The notes: generated by a model from the letters alone, not told the origin. Counted from the first letter of the stretch, positions 43,480 to 52,402 are shown. The stretch: DNA of 64,000 bases from Actinoallomurus bryophytorum (GCF_006716425.1 NZ_VFOZ01000002.1:868001-932000); one strand, 5' to 3'. Numbers and translations: made by a program.

Positions 43480-45093
43480 TCACCGTCCGGGACGGATCTC
43501 CCCCGAGCCGCGGGCGATGTAGCGGGTCGGCACTACCGCGTGCCGTGCTGGAAGGTCGTCGTCGCCGCCGCGGAGGCGGCCGAGGAGCAGGTGGGCGGCC
43601 GTACGCCCGACTCGGGCGGGGTCCTGGGAGACGACGGAGATCCCGGGCGCCAGCATGTCGGCGACCGGGAAGTCGTCGAAGCCGATGAGGGCGACCTGGT
43701 CCTGGCGGCCCGCGTCCTGGAGGGCGCGGCGGGCGCCGATGGTGAGCAGGTTCTGTGCGGCGAAGACGGCCGTCGGCGGGTCGCCGGCGGCGAGGAGTCG
43801 CGCCGTCACCGCGCGCGCCTCCTCGGCGCCGTGCAGGTCGCGGTGGACCAGCCGGTCCTCGACCGTCTCGCCCGCCTCCGCCTGCGCGCCGGCGTAGCCG
43901 GCGTACCGCTGCCGCGCGGTCCAGATGGCGTCCAGGTCGCCGAGGAAGGCGATCCGCCGGTGCCCGAGGGCGCGCAGGCGGCGTACGGCGGCCCAGGTTC
44001 CGTCACGGTTGTCGACGGTTACCGTGTCGACGCGGTCGATCTCGACGAGCCGGTCCGCGCACACCACGGGGGTGCCCTGCCGCCGGACCGCGGCGAGCTG
44101 CTCGTCCGTCCGTCCCGTGGGGAGCACGATCAGCCCGTCCACCCGGCGCATCGTGAAGGCGTCGATGAGCTCGCGTTCACGGTCCGGATCCTCGTCGCTG
44201 CTGCCCGCCAGGACCAGGATCTCCTCGTCGCGGGCGGCGTCCTCGACCGCGCGGTGCAGCACCGACGAGAACGGGTTGGCGACGTCCTCCAGGACCAGCG
44301 CGATGGTGGCGGTACGGCGGTCGGCCCGCCGCAGGCTGCTGGCGGTGACATCGTGCCGGTAACCGAGGGCGCGTGCCGTCTCGGTTACGCGCCGTACGAG
44401 CTCGGGGGCGACACCGGGCTTGCCATTGATGACGCGCGAGACGGTCGCCAGGCCGACGCCCGCCCGCCTGGCGACATCCCGCATCGTCGCCGAACGCCGC
44501 ACCGACCTCCCCGGCGGACCTGCACCGGCGCCGGCCTGCCCCGCCTCACCCGGGCCGGCGCCCGGCCCCGGCTCCGTCTCCCCCGGCACCCGTTCCTCCC
44601 CCGCCGAACCGGAACCGGTGCCAGCGGCCCCCGGCTCGCCCGACACCCACTCACGCCCCACCGCACCGGAACCCGCGGCAGCCGCCTCACCCAGCACCCG
44701 TTCCTGACCCGCCGAACCCGAACCCGCGCCACCCGCCCCCGCCCCGCCCGACACCCACTCACGCCCCACCGCACCGGAACCCGCGGCAGCCGCCTCACCC
44801 AGCACCCGTTCCTGACCCGCCGAACCCGAACCCGCGCCACCCGCCCCCGCCCCGCCCGACACCCACTCACGCCCCACCGCACCGGAACCCGCGGCAGCCG
44901 CCTCACCCAGCACCCGTTCCTGACCCGCCGAACCCGAACCCGCGCCACCCGCCCCCGCCCCGCCCGACACCCATTCCTGACCCACCGAACCGGTGCCGGA
45001 GGCAGCCGCCCCCTCCTGCGGCGCCCGCTCGACCCCCTCGTCCGGCATTTCCGCGCCGCTGCCCGGCGCCTCTTCCTCCCCCTTACCTGGCAT
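43480..45093 (-). CDS. LacI-family regulator with a long repeat-built N-terminal extension
   Basis: The last 335 or so residues form an ordinary LacI/GalR repressor: helix-turn-helix MRDVARRAGVGLATVSRVIN, hinge, and a periplasmic-binding-protein-like sugar domain (TATIALVLEDVANPFSSVLH ... GFDDFPVADMLAPGISVVSQ). Before it lies an open frame of about 200 residues, Gly/Ala/Ser-rich and built largely of three identical 36-residue repeats. ATG 45093 has an excellent GGGGGAGGAACGG site, giving 537 residues. A GTG at 44502 just before the helix-turn-helix also has GGGGAGG and would give a normal 340-residue repressor. Which start is used is open. Divergent from the sugar transporter it should repress. 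Confidence 0.85.
   Translation of the reverse strand: MPGKGEEEAPGSGAEMPDEGVERAPQEGAAASGTGSVGQEWVSGGAGAGGAGSGSAGQERVLGEAAAAGSGAVGREWVSGGAGAGGAGSGSAGQERVLGEAAAAGSGAVGREWVSGGAGAGGAGSGSAGQERVLGEAAAAGSGAVGREWVSGEPGAAGTGSGSAGEERVPGETEPGPGAGPGEAGQAGAGAGPPGRSVRRSATMRDVARRAGVGLATVSRVINGKPGVAPELVRRVTETARALGYRHDVTASSLRRADRRTATIALVLEDVANPFSSVLHRAVEDAARDEEILVLAGSSDEDPDRERELIDAFTMRRVDGLIVLPTGRTDEQLAAVRRQGTPVVCADRLVEIDRVDTVTVDNRDGTWAAVRRLRALGHRRIAFLGDLDAIWTARQRYAGYAGAQAEAGETVEDRLVHRDLHGAEEARAVTARLLAAGDPPTAVFAAQNLLTIGARRALQDAGRQDQVALIGFDDFPVADMLAPGISVVSQDPARVGRTAAHLLLGRLRGGDDDLPARHAVVPTRYIARGSGEIRPGR
44638..44961. repeat. Three identical 108-bp tandem repeats inside the 5' part of the lacI frame
   Basis: Units begin at 44638, 44746 and 44854 with no difference by eye; a degenerate partial unit flanks each side. 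On the minus strand each unit gives 36 residues with VGREWVSGGAGAGG and GQERVLGEAAAAG. Length 108 is a multiple of three, so copy changes keep the frame. Confidence 0.9.
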
Positions 45094-45173
45094 CCGTTCC
45101 TCCCCCGCCCGAGCCCGGCCGATCAATATGCGGGCTGCCTCTGGACAGCCCCACATTCGCGATTTACGTTCTT

Positions 45174-45198
45174 GGAAACGTTTCCTGAAAACGTTTCC
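45174..45198. promoter_or_regulatory. Two adjacent LacI-family operators
   Basis: GGAAACGTTTCC (45174-45185) is a perfect palindrome and GAAAACGTTTCC (45187-45198) repeats it with one change, centres 13 bp apart. AAACGTTT cores are typical of LacI/GalR regulators. They sit between lacI and the transporter operon and argue against a lacI start as far upstream as 45213. Confidence 0.85.
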
Positions 45199-45262
45199 TA
45201 CACGTGCCGCCAACTGTCAAGTCACGCGCCGCACGGCGTGCGGCGTGCTGGGAGGAGTCGGT

Positions 45263-46261
45263 ATGAAGTACGGGATCTCGTCACGCCTCGGGTGTTTCGC
45301 GGCGGTCCTGGCGCTGTCAATCACCGCGGTCGGATGCGGCTCCGGCGCCAAGGGATCGAACAAGGACATCACGATCGGCCTCATCACCAAGACCGACACC
45401 AATCCATTCTTCGTGAAGATGAAGGAAGGCGCCGAGAAAGAGGCCAAGGCCAAAGGCGTCAAGCTGATGACCGCGGCCGGAAAGTTCGACGGCGACAACG
45501 CGAGCCAGGTCACCGCGATGGAGAACATGATCGCCGCCGGGGTCAAAGGCATCCTGATCGTCCCGAGCGACACCAAGGCGATCGTGCCGAGCCTCGCGAA
45601 GGCGCGTGCCAAGGGCATCGACGTGATCGCGCTCGACACGCCTCCCGACCCGCAGAGCTCCGCCGACGCGCTGTTCGCCACCGACAACCTCACCGCCGGC
45701 ACGCTGATCGGCAAGTACGCCAAGAGCGTCGAGGGCGCCAAGCCGGTCAAGATCGCGATGCTGGACCTGAACCCGGGGATCACCGTCGGCGTGCTCCGGC
45801 ACAACGGGTTCCTCCAGGGGTACGGGATCACCGGCAGCGACCCGAGCATCGTCTGCACCCAGTACACCGCCGGTGACCAGGCCAAGGGCCAGACCGCGAT
45901 GGAGAACTGCCTGCAGAAGGACCCCGGTATCAACCTCGTCTACACGATCAACGAGCCGGCCGCGCTGGGCGCGTACACGGCGCTCAAGGCGGCCGGCAAG
46001 ACCGCGACGACGATGATCGTGTCGATCGACGGCGGGTGCTCCGGCGTCAAGGCCGTTCAGTCGGGACAGATCGCGGCGACCGCGCAGCAGTACCCGCTGA
46101 AGATGGCAAGCCAGGGCGTGGACTCCATCGTCGCCTGGGCCAAGGGCGGCAAGAAGGCGAGCGGCTACACCGACACGGGCGTCAACCTCATCACCGCGAA
46201 GCCACAGCCGGGACTGGACTCCAAGGACGTCCAGTTCGGCCTGGCCAACTGCTGGGGCTGA
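45263..46261 (+). CDS. Sugar ABC transporter substrate-binding lipoprotein (RbsB/FrcB-like)
   Basis: A 332-residue lipoprotein: signal peptide with lipobox ITAVGC, then the periplasmic-binding-protein type I fold (ITIGLITKTDTNPFFVKMKEG ... GILIVPSDTKAIVPSLAKARAKGIDVIALDTP). Family members bind monosaccharides such as ribose or fructose. GGAGGAGTC lies 5 bases from ATG 45263. First gene of the operon controlled by the tandem LacI operators. Confidence 0.92.
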   Translation: MKYGISSRLGCFAAVLALSITAVGCGSGAKGSNKDITIGLITKTDTNPFFVKMKEGAEKEAKAKGVKLMTAAGKFDGDNASQVTAMENMIAAGVKGILIVPSDTKAIVPSLAKARAKGIDVIALDTPPDPQSSADALFATDNLTAGTLIGKYAKSVEGAKPVKIAMLDLNPGITVGVLRHNGFLQGYGITGSDPSIVCTQYTAGDQAKGQTAMENCLQKDPGINLVYTINEPAALGAYTALKAAGKTATTMIVSIDGGCSGVKAVQSGQIAATAQQYPLKMASQGVDSIVAWAKGGKKASGYTDTGVNLITAKPQPGLDSKDVQFGLANCWG

Positions 46262-46265
46262 GCAA

Positions 46266-47276
46266 ATGTCCGACACGACCGAGACGAGCGTCACGGACCG
46301 CACCGAGCAGGTGCGGTCCGCCTCCGCGAAGGTCACCCGCTTCGCCACGCTGCCGACCGTGGGCCCCCTCGCGGCGCTCCTGCTGGCCTGCCTGTTCTTC
46401 TCGCTGAGCACCGACCGCTTCCTGACCGGCGGCAACCTCTCGCTGGTCGTCCAGCAGGTGATGGAGGTGGGCACACTCGCCATCGGCCAGACGGTGGTGA
46501 TCCTCACGGCCGGCATCGACCTGTCGAACGGCGCGGCGATGGCGTTCGGCACCATCGTGATGACCCGGCTCGCGGTCGGCGGCCTGCCGGCCCCGTTGGC
46601 GATCCTGCTGGGCATCGGCGTGTGCGCGGCGTTCGGCGCGCTGAACGGCACGCTGGTCACGATGGCCCGGCTGCCCGCGTTCATCGTCACCCTCGGCACG
46701 CTGAACATCGCCTTCGCCCTGACCCACATCTACTCCCGCGACCAGACGATCACCGGACTGCCGAAGACACTGACCGCGCTCGGGCAGACGTTCCCGCTGG
46801 GCAACACCGACGTCACGTACGGGTCGGTGGTCATGCTCGCGATGTTCGTCATCGGCTGGTACGTGCTCCGGTTCACCGCCGCCGGCCGCCACGTGTACGC
46901 GGTCGGGGACAACCCGGAGGCGGCCAGGCTCAGCGGCATCTCGACGCGCCGCCTGCTGATCACGGTCTACACCGTCGCCGGCGCCATCTACGGCGTCGCC
47001 GGGCTGCTCCTGGTCGGCCGTACCGCGGTCGGCGACCCGCAGGCCGGCCAGACCGACAACCTCGACAGCATCACGGCGGTCGTGCTGGGCGGGGTCAGCC
47101 TGTTCGGCGGGCGGGGCAGCATCATCGGCGTGCTGTTCGGCGCGCTCATCGTCGGGGTCATCCGCAACGGACTGCAGCTGATGGGCGTCGCCTCCATCTA
47201 CCAGGTGCTCATCACCGGAATCCTGGTCATCCTCGCCGTCGGCGTCGACCAGCTGGCCCGGAGGAGGCGCGCATGA
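46266..47276 (+). CDS. Sugar ABC transporter permease (RbsC/FrcC-like)
   Basis: A 336-residue permease with about nine to ten membrane helices and the family segment GIDLSNGAAMAFGTIVMTRLAVGG plus RHVYAVGDNPEAARLSGIS and VLGGVSLFGGRGSIIGVLFGAL. It lies 4 bases after the binding-protein gene. Its end overlaps the first copy of a leader-type repeat. Confidence 0.93.
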   Translation: MSDTTETSVTDRTEQVRSASAKVTRFATLPTVGPLAALLLACLFFSLSTDRFLTGGNLSLVVQQVMEVGTLAIGQTVVILTAGIDLSNGAAMAFGTIVMTRLAVGGLPAPLAILLGIGVCAAFGALNGTLVTMARLPAFIVTLGTLNIAFALTHIYSRDQTITGLPKTLTALGQTFPLGNTDVTYGSVVMLAMFVIGWYVLRFTAAGRHVYAVGDNPEAARLSGISTRRLLITVYTVAGAIYGVAGLLLVGRTAVGDPQAGQTDNLDSITAVVLGGVSLFGGRGSIIGVLFGALIVGVIRNGLQLMGVASIYQVLITGILVILAVGVDQLARRRRA

Positions 47277-47332
47277 GCGAGCGAACCAACGAACACAACG
47301 CGTCGGATCGCCCCTCCGGCGAAGGCGGTCTC
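47273..47332 (+). repeat. Leader-type repeat, copy A (degenerate)
   Basis: Begins ATGAGCGAGCGAACCAACG and ends near CCTCCGGCGAAGGCGG, a weakened form of the hairpin in copies B and C. It overlaps the permease stop and is directly followed by copy B. Confidence 0.7.
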
Positions 47333-47404
47333 ATGAGCGAGCGGAGCGAGTGAATCAATGAACACAGCACGTTGGGTCGCCCCTCCGACGAAGGAGGTCA
47401 CGTG
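47333..47404 (+). repeat. Leader-type repeat, copy B, with ribosome-site hairpin
   Basis: Shares with copy C the GAGCG(A/G)AGCGAG part, the AACACAGCAC(G/C)TTGG part and the hairpin CCTCC-GACGAA-GGAGG (47382-47397). The right arm of that hairpin is the ribosome site of the ATPase gene starting at 47402. The stem could hide the ribosome site. Confidence 0.75.
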
Positions 47405-48172
47405 AACCCGGTCCTGGAGGCGCACGGCCTCGTCAAGCGCTACGGGCACGTCACGGCGCTGGCCGGAGTGGACCTCGAGCTGCTGCCCGGGGAGATCCTC
47501 GCCGTGATCGGCGACAACGGCGCCGGAAAGTCCAGCCTGATCAAGGCGCTCTCGGGCGCCCTCATCCCGGACGAGGGCCGGATCCTGCTCGACGGGCGGC
47601 CGGTGCACTTCCACAACCCGGCCGACGCCCGGCGCGCGGGCATCGAGACGGTCTACCAGGACCTCGCCGTGGCGCCGGCGCTGGACATCGCCTCCAACCT
47701 GTTCCTCGGCCGCGAGCTGCGCCGCAAGGACCTGGTCGGGCGGGTCTTCCGCATGCTCGACGCGAAACGGATGCAAGCCGAGGCGAGTTCGCACATGCGG
47801 GACCTGAAGATCGGGATCGGCTCCATGAGCCAGGCGGTCGAGACGCTGTCCGGAGGTCAGCGGCAGGGCGTCGCGGTGGCGCGCAGCGCGGCCTTCGCCC
47901 GCCATGTCGTGATCATGGACGAGCCGACCGCCGCGCTCGGGGTCAAGGAGACGGGCATGGTCCTCGACCTGATCCGGGGCGTACGCGAACGCGGGCTGCC
48001 GGTCATACTGATCAGCCACGACATCCCGACCGTGTTCGACGTCGCGGACCGGGTCCACATCCAGCGCCTCGGACGGCGTGTGGCGGTGGTGGAGCCCGGG
48101 GACGTCGACATGGCCGAGGCCGTCGCGATCATGACGGGCGCGGCACGGGGCAACGAGCCCGGCCCCGCCTGA
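47402..48172 (+). CDS. Sugar ABC transporter ATPase (FrcA-like, single domain)
   Basis: A 256-residue ATPase: Walker A GDNGAGKSS, Q-loop YQDLAVAPALDIASNLFLG, signature LSGGQRQGVAVARSAAFARH, Walker B VVIMDEPTAALGV and switch His in LISHDIP. A single nucleotide-binding domain, unlike the doubled RbsA, matches FrcA-type fructose importers. GTG 47402 follows the GGAGG of repeat copy B by four bases. Confidence 0.93.
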   Translation: MNPVLEAHGLVKRYGHVTALAGVDLELLPGEILAVIGDNGAGKSSLIKALSGALIPDEGRILLDGRPVHFHNPADARRAGIETVYQDLAVAPALDIASNLFLGRELRRKDLVGRVFRMLDAKRMQAEASSHMRDLKIGIGSMSQAVETLSGGQRQGVAVARSAAFARHVVIMDEPTAALGVKETGMVLDLIRGVRERGLPVILISHDIPTVFDVADRVHIQRLGRRVAVVEPGDVDMAEAVAIMTGAARGNEPGPA

Positions 48173-48253
48173 CGCCACCGAGCACCTGACGCACAAGGAG
48201 CAGTGACCTGTCACCCATGAGACCGGTGCGTACGGCAAGAGCCGGCCGATGAC

Positions 48254-49258
48254 ATGATCCGCCGCATGAGGAGCCGCGCCTTGCCCGCCGATGACACCCG
48301 GACCGTCGCCGTCGCCGGTGAGTGCGTCGTCGACCTGGTCACCGGCGAGCCCGGTCGTCCGTACCTGGCGCTGCCGGGCGGGAGCCCGGCGAATGTCGCC
48401 GTCGGGCTCGCCCGGCTCGGCGTGCCGACGCGAATGATCGCCCGCATCAGCTACGACACGTACGGGCGATCGCTCCGCGACCATCTGACCGGCAATGGCG
48501 TGGACACCGAGACCGTGGTGGTCGCGCGTGAGTCGTCGTCGGTGGCCTTCGTCCACCACGACGCGGACGGCGTGCCAACGTTCGACCTGCGGCTCGACGG
48601 CACGGCGGACTGGCAGTGGACCGAGGCCGAGGTGGCCGGGCTGCGCCTCGGCCGCCTGTCCGCGCTGCACATCGGCTCGCTCGCGCTGGTGATGCCGCCG
48701 GGCGCGGACGTGCTCGCCGGGCTCGCGCGACGGGTACGCGACGAGGCGACGATCAGCTACGACCCGAACTGCCGGCCGGCCGTGATGGACGGCGTCCCCG
48801 GCGCCCGCCCCCACATCGAGGCGCTCCTGCGCGTCGCCGACGTCGTGAAGGTGAGTGACGCGGACCTGGCGTGGCTGCGGCCGGACGACGACCACGAGGG
48901 CTTCGCCGGCGAGCTGATCGAGGCGGGGGTGAGCGTCGTCGCGGTGACGCACGGCGCGGCCGGGTCCGTCGTGACCGGGCGGCGTTGCCCGCCGCGGCGG
49001 GTGCCCGCCTACCGCGCGGGGGGAGTCGCCGACACGGTCGGGGCCGGTGACTCCTACATGAGCGCGGTACTGGCCGGACTGGCCGGCCGCGGACTGCTGG
49101 GCGCCGATCGCCGCGACGCGCTCCGCTCGGCCGAGGCCCCGGTACTCGCCGAGATCTTCGACGAGGCGGCCCGCGCCGCCGCGCTGACCTGCACCCGGCG
49201 CGGGGCGGATCCGCCGACGCGCGAGGAGCTCGACGCGTTTCACCCATCGGACGCGTGA
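48254..49258 (+). CDS. PfkB-family carbohydrate kinase (fructokinase-like)
   Basis: A 334-residue PfkB kinase: N-terminal VAVAGECVVDLVTGEPG, the GGSPANVAVGLARLGVPT signature and the C-terminal GGVADTVGAGDSYMSAVLAGL with the catalytic Asp in GAGD. With the FrcB/C/A-like genes it forms the import-and-phosphorylate set known for fructose (FrcBCAK), though another ketose or ribose-like sugar is possible. The start is uncertain (ATG 48254 or 48266; no clear ribosome site). The C-terminal 40 residues are a bit longer than usual. Confidence 0.88.
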   Translation: MIRRMRSRALPADDTRTVAVAGECVVDLVTGEPGRPYLALPGGSPANVAVGLARLGVPTRMIARISYDTYGRSLRDHLTGNGVDTETVVVARESSSVAFVHHDADGVPTFDLRLDGTADWQWTEAEVAGLRLGRLSALHIGSLALVMPPGADVLAGLARRVRDEATISYDPNCRPAVMDGVPGARPHIEALLRVADVVKVSDADLAWLRPDDDHEGFAGELIEAGVSVVAVTHGAAGSVVTGRRCPPRRVPAYRAGGVADTVGAGDSYMSAVLAGLAGRGLLGADRRDALRSAEAPVLAEIFDEAARAAALTCTRRGADPPTREELDAFHPSDA

Positions 49259-49359
49259 TGTCCGAATCACGGGATCGCGGCAGCGATACACGGGATGTGA
49301 CGAGGGACTACGCGGACAAACAACCATAGAAGCGCTTAGATGGTGCAAGCTATGTTGCT

Positions 49360-50127
49360 ATGCAACATCGGCACCAGACGACGCGGCGTCCCCCAAACGC
49401 CTACGACTTGGATGAGCTGACCGACTCATACGATTCGAAGCGCGACCCGTATGCCGGTGACTTCGAGGAGCCCAAGCGATCACGCGCCTTCGGCCTGATC
49501 AAGCGGGTGGCCACGAGCACCGTGGTGATCATGACGCTGATCGTCGTACTCGTGCTCGGCATCGTCGCGAAGACCAACTTCGGCAAGGGCAAGCCCCCTC
49601 CCGGCGCGGCGGCGGACACCTCCCTCAACGAGATGCTGAGCCAGATGTCCAACCAGCAGATGGACCCGGTCGTCGCCGGAGCCGAGGCGAACGCGAGGCG
49701 GCGGGCGTACGAGAAGCAGGTCGCGCTCGAGAAGGCCGCCGAGAAGAAGAGGAAGGCCAGGGCCAAGGCGCTGAAGGAGAAGCGCGAGTGGGAGGCGCTC
49801 AAGAGGAGGATGAGCAACGACCCCAGCGCCGCGGAGAACCAGGCCTACGCCAAGAAGATGAACGCGCTCAAGGGCTGGGGCGGCTGCTGGAGCTCGCTGC
49901 TGACGATGTGGAACCACGAGAGCGGCTGGAACGAGCACGCGAGCAACCCCGGCAGCGGCGCGTACGGCATCCCGCAGGCCCTGCCCGGCTCCAAGATGGC
50001 CTCGGCCGGCCCCGACTGGCACAACAACGCGATGACCCAGATCGCGTGGGGCCTCAGCTACGTCGGCGCACGCTATGGCGACCCGTGCAGGGCGTGGTCG
50101 TTCTGGCAGGCACACAGCTGGTACTGA
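49360..50127 (+). CDS. Membrane-anchored lytic transglycosylase (SLT/APF-like)
   Basis: A 255-residue protein: cytoplasmic N-terminus with acidic and basic stretches, one membrane helix (about 50-70), a charged coiled-coil region (about 105-150, KKRKARAKALKEKREWEAL) and a C-terminal transglycosylase-like domain with SSLLTMWNHESGWNEHASNP (catalytic Glu), SGAYGIPQALPGSKMASAG and WGLSYVGARYGDPCRAWSFW. It should cut peptidoglycan strands. ATG 49360 is preceded by an AT-rich stretch but a poor ribosome site. Confidence 0.88.
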   Translation: MQHRHQTTRRPPNAYDLDELTDSYDSKRDPYAGDFEEPKRSRAFGLIKRVATSTVVIMTLIVVLVLGIVAKTNFGKGKPPPGAAADTSLNEMLSQMSNQQMDPVVAGAEANARRRAYEKQVALEKAAEKKRKARAKALKEKREWEALKRRMSNDPSAAENQAYAKKMNALKGWGGCWSSLLTMWNHESGWNEHASNPGSGAYGIPQALPGSKMASAGPDWHNNAMTQIAWGLSYVGARYGDPCRAWSFWQAHSWY

Positions 50128-50143
50128 GCCGGAGGAGGCGCGC

Positions 50144-50833
50144 CTACCGGTGAGGGAGCTTCGCGGCCACGGAGCGGACGAACTCCGGGAGCACGTCGTC
50201 CACCCAGTACGTGCGCGCCTCGACCTTCTTCGGCTGCCCCACGAAGCTGTCGATGTACAACGACGGGCCCGCGCTCACGGAGAAGGCGATGTGCGGCAGC
50301 CGGCAGTAGTAGTCGGGCGCGGCACGCACGCACTCGAGCGTGCCGAGCCCGCCCGGCACCCTCGGCCTTGATCCCGCCAGTGAGTCGTAGTTGTCCTTGA
50401 CCGTGTCGGTGTCGCCGACCGCGATATCCTCGACGCGTACGAGGTCGGGCTGTGCGTGCTTGTTCTTCTCGGTCCCGGCGACCCAGAACCTCGTCTCACA
50501 CGAGCTGCCCGGTGCGTCACGGTCGTCGCCGTCGCCGTCGCCGAGGTTCGTGACCTTGATCTGCTGCTCGCGCGGCGTCTGCACGACCTTGGTGACCTGG
50601 GGCAGGATCGCCCGCAGGTCCGCGGCGGTGAGCAGCTCGCACGCCTTGGGCCAGCTGTCGAAACGGGTCAGGCCGTCGGCCTCGGCGGGCGCGAGCGACA
50701 TCGGGGTCGCGCCGATCCGTGGCGTGGCCACCCGGATCGCCGGCGTCGTCCGCTCCGCCGCCGGCGTGCACCCGGCCATCAGCGCGGTGGCCGTCAGCGC
50801 GGCGGCCGCGGCCGGCACTCGTATCCCTGACAT
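50144..50833 (-). CDS. DUF3558-like lipoprotein
   Basis: A 229-residue lipoprotein: signal peptide with lipobox ALMAGC, then a domain with paired cysteines (WPKACELLTAADLRAILP, SSCETRFWV, LECVRA, YYCRLP). The start of that domain, C-LL--ADL--ILP, matches actinobacterial DUF3558-type cell-surface lipoproteins. Function unknown. ATG 50833 starts the signal peptide; the frame runs further upstream without meaning. Converges with the transglycosylase gene (16 bases apart). Confidence 0.75.
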   Translation of the reverse strand: MSGIRVPAAAAALTATALMAGCTPAAERTTPAIRVATPRIGATPMSLAPAEADGLTRFDSWPKACELLTAADLRAILPQVTKVVQTPREQQIKVTNLGDGDGDDRDAPGSSCETRFWVAGTEKNKHAQPDLVRVEDIAVGDTDTVKDNYDSLAGSRPRVPGGLGTLECVRAAPDYYCRLPHIAFSVSAGPSLYIDSFVGQPKKVEARTYWVDDVLPEFVRSVAAKLPHR

Positions 50834-50986
50834 GACATCCGCGACCCTAACCGGCGATGCGCCGGGCGCACCCGCCCTGGCGCCGCGACACGCGGCCACG
50901 ATCGTGGCCGCGTGTCACCGGCACGTGCCGCCGTCGTGACGGGACGGCGGCCGCCCGTACGCGCCTGGGCGCCGTGCGGGCGGAAC

Positions 50987-51208
50987 TCAGCCGCAGGCCA
51001 GCAGCGGGGGCTCGGAGCCGTCCTGCCGCTCCGGCACCTCGCCGTCGATCTCGCGCTGGGCGTACAGCTCACGCAGGGCCTTCAGCAGGGGAGCGTCGCT
51101 CTCCTGCTGCCCGTCGACGTACTGGATCGCCTCGGTGAGTTCCTCAGCCGTCAGCTGGGACAGCGGCTTACCGCTGGATCTCCATAGTGGTCTGACGCCA
51201 TCGTTCAT
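50987..51208 (-). CDS. Small acidic protein of unknown function
   Basis: A 73-residue protein, mostly helical and charged ([40 protein letters not shown]). ATG 51208 has GAGGGG about 10 bases upstream. Codon use is coding-like. No family recognised. Confidence 0.6.
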   Translation of the reverse strand: MNDGVRPLWRSSGKPLSQLTAEELTEAIQYVDGQQESDAPLLKALRELYAQREIDGEVPERQDGSEPPLLACG

Positions 51209-51363
51209 CTGCACGAACCCCTCTTCCCCCGTGCCCCGGCCGAGTCGATCGGCACACCCGCCGGGTATGTGAAGCATGACAAGTCCACGTACGACGCCAA
51301 CGCCGTCTGGATGGTTTCAATGCCGAACCGTGACCACTGATACCTGTCTGTGATTTCCGGTGT

Positions 51364-51801
51364 TCACCCTCGCCGAGGTGAGGGCACCGCTGTCGAGGGC
51401 CCCGTCGCCGGGGCGATCTCGGCGGTGCACTCCGGGCAACGCCGCGCCCGCAGCGGGATGCTCCGCGTGCACTCGGGGCAGTCGCGCTCGATGGCCTCGG
51501 CGTTGCGCTCGAAGAGCTGCAGGAACCGGGCGACCGGCAGCACGATGACGAAGTACACGACCGCCGCCGAGATGAGAAACGAGATCACCTGGGTGAGGAA
51601 CGCGCCGTACTGAAAATCCGCCTTACCTACGCTCAGCACCAGCCTGTTGAAGTTGGGCTTGCCGCCGACCAGGGCGAGCAGTGGGTTGACGAACGAGTTG
51701 ACGAACTGTTTGACCAGATCGCTGAACTGCGTACCGATCACCACCGCGACGGCCAGGTCGACGAGGTTCCCGCGCAGGATGAACTTCCGGAAACCGCTCA
51801 T
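51364..51801 (-). CDS. mscL: Large-conductance mechanosensitive channel MscL with Cys-pair tail
   Basis: A 145-residue MscL: FILRGNLVDLAVAVVIGTQF (first membrane helix), the periplasmic loop and the second helix FLTQVISFLISAAVVYFVIV. It opens under membrane tension to release solutes. Instead of the usual charged helical C-terminus the tail carries CPEC-X10-CPEC, a zinc-ribbon-like pair seen in some actinobacterial MscL proteins. Start ATG 51801 fits the family. Confidence 0.92.
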   Translation of the reverse strand: MSGFRKFILRGNLVDLAVAVVIGTQFSDLVKQFVNSFVNPLLALVGGKPNFNRLVLSVGKADFQYGAFLTQVISFLISAAVVYFVIVLPVARFLQLFERNAEAIERDCPECTRSIPLRARRCPECTAEIAPATGPSTAVPSPRRG

Positions 51802-51942
51802 GATCTAAAGGTGCCCTCCATAACGGACTTGTGCATGATCTTCCCGACCCGCCGAAAGAACGCGGCGACCGGTCGGTAGCTCGGCGCAAGAGCGTAGCGG
51901 CGTAGCGCTCCCGGCAATGCCTACATCGTCGGTTAGGCTCCG

Positions 51943-52392
51943 ATGATGACCGATCTCACGGACTTCGCCAGGCTGGCCGCCGCGGAGCACGGACTCTGCG
52001 TGGTCTCGACCGTACGGTCCGATGGCAGCGTGCAGTCGACCGTCGTCAACGCGGGCATCCTGACTCATCCGGTGACCGGGGCCCAGGTCGTCGGCTTCGT
52101 CGTACGGGGCGGGACGAGGAAACAGGCCAACCTTCGCGCCCGGCCACGCACCACCGTCGTCGCACGTGGCGGCTGGCAGTGGGCCGCCGCCGAGGGACCG
52201 GTCGAGCTCGCCGGCCCCGACGACGCCCTTCCCGGATTCGATGCCGGCGGCCTGCCGCGACTCCTGCGAGACGTCTTCACCGCCGCGGGCGGGGACCACG
52301 ACGACTGGGACGCCTACGACCGGGTCATGGCCGAGGAGCGCCGCACCGCCGTGCTGGTCACCCCGGACCGCGTCTACTCCAACCCCTCCTGA
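51943..52392 (+). CDS. PPOX-class (pyridoxamine 5'-phosphate oxidase-like / F420) flavoprotein
   Basis: A 149-residue split-barrel protein: FARLAAAEHGLCVVSTVRSDGSVQST, GFVVRGGTRKQANLRARPRTTVV and WQWAAAEGPVELAGPDD. Actinobacterial members often use F420 or FMN to reduce small molecules; the cofactor cannot be told from sequence here. ATG 51943 or 51946. Confidence 0.85.
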   Translation: MMTDLTDFARLAAAEHGLCVVSTVRSDGSVQSTVVNAGILTHPVTGAQVVGFVVRGGTRKQANLRARPRTTVVARGGWQWAAAEGPVELAGPDDALPGFDAGGLPRLLRDVFTAAGGDHDDWDAYDRVMAEERRTAVLVTPDRVYSNPS

Positions 52393-52402
52393 GCACGGCC
52401 AC

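Noticed and set aside
45094-45213. lacI start at GTG 45213
   Set aside because: It would place both LacI operators inside the coding sequence and lacks the strong ribosome site found before ATG 45093.
43009-45876. A 955-codon plus-strand open frame running across the repeat, lacI and the transporter start
   Set aside because: It is antisense to lacI and out of frame with real genes; its composition is Arg/Pro/Thr-rich and it is open only because of GC bias and repeats with lengths divisible by three.
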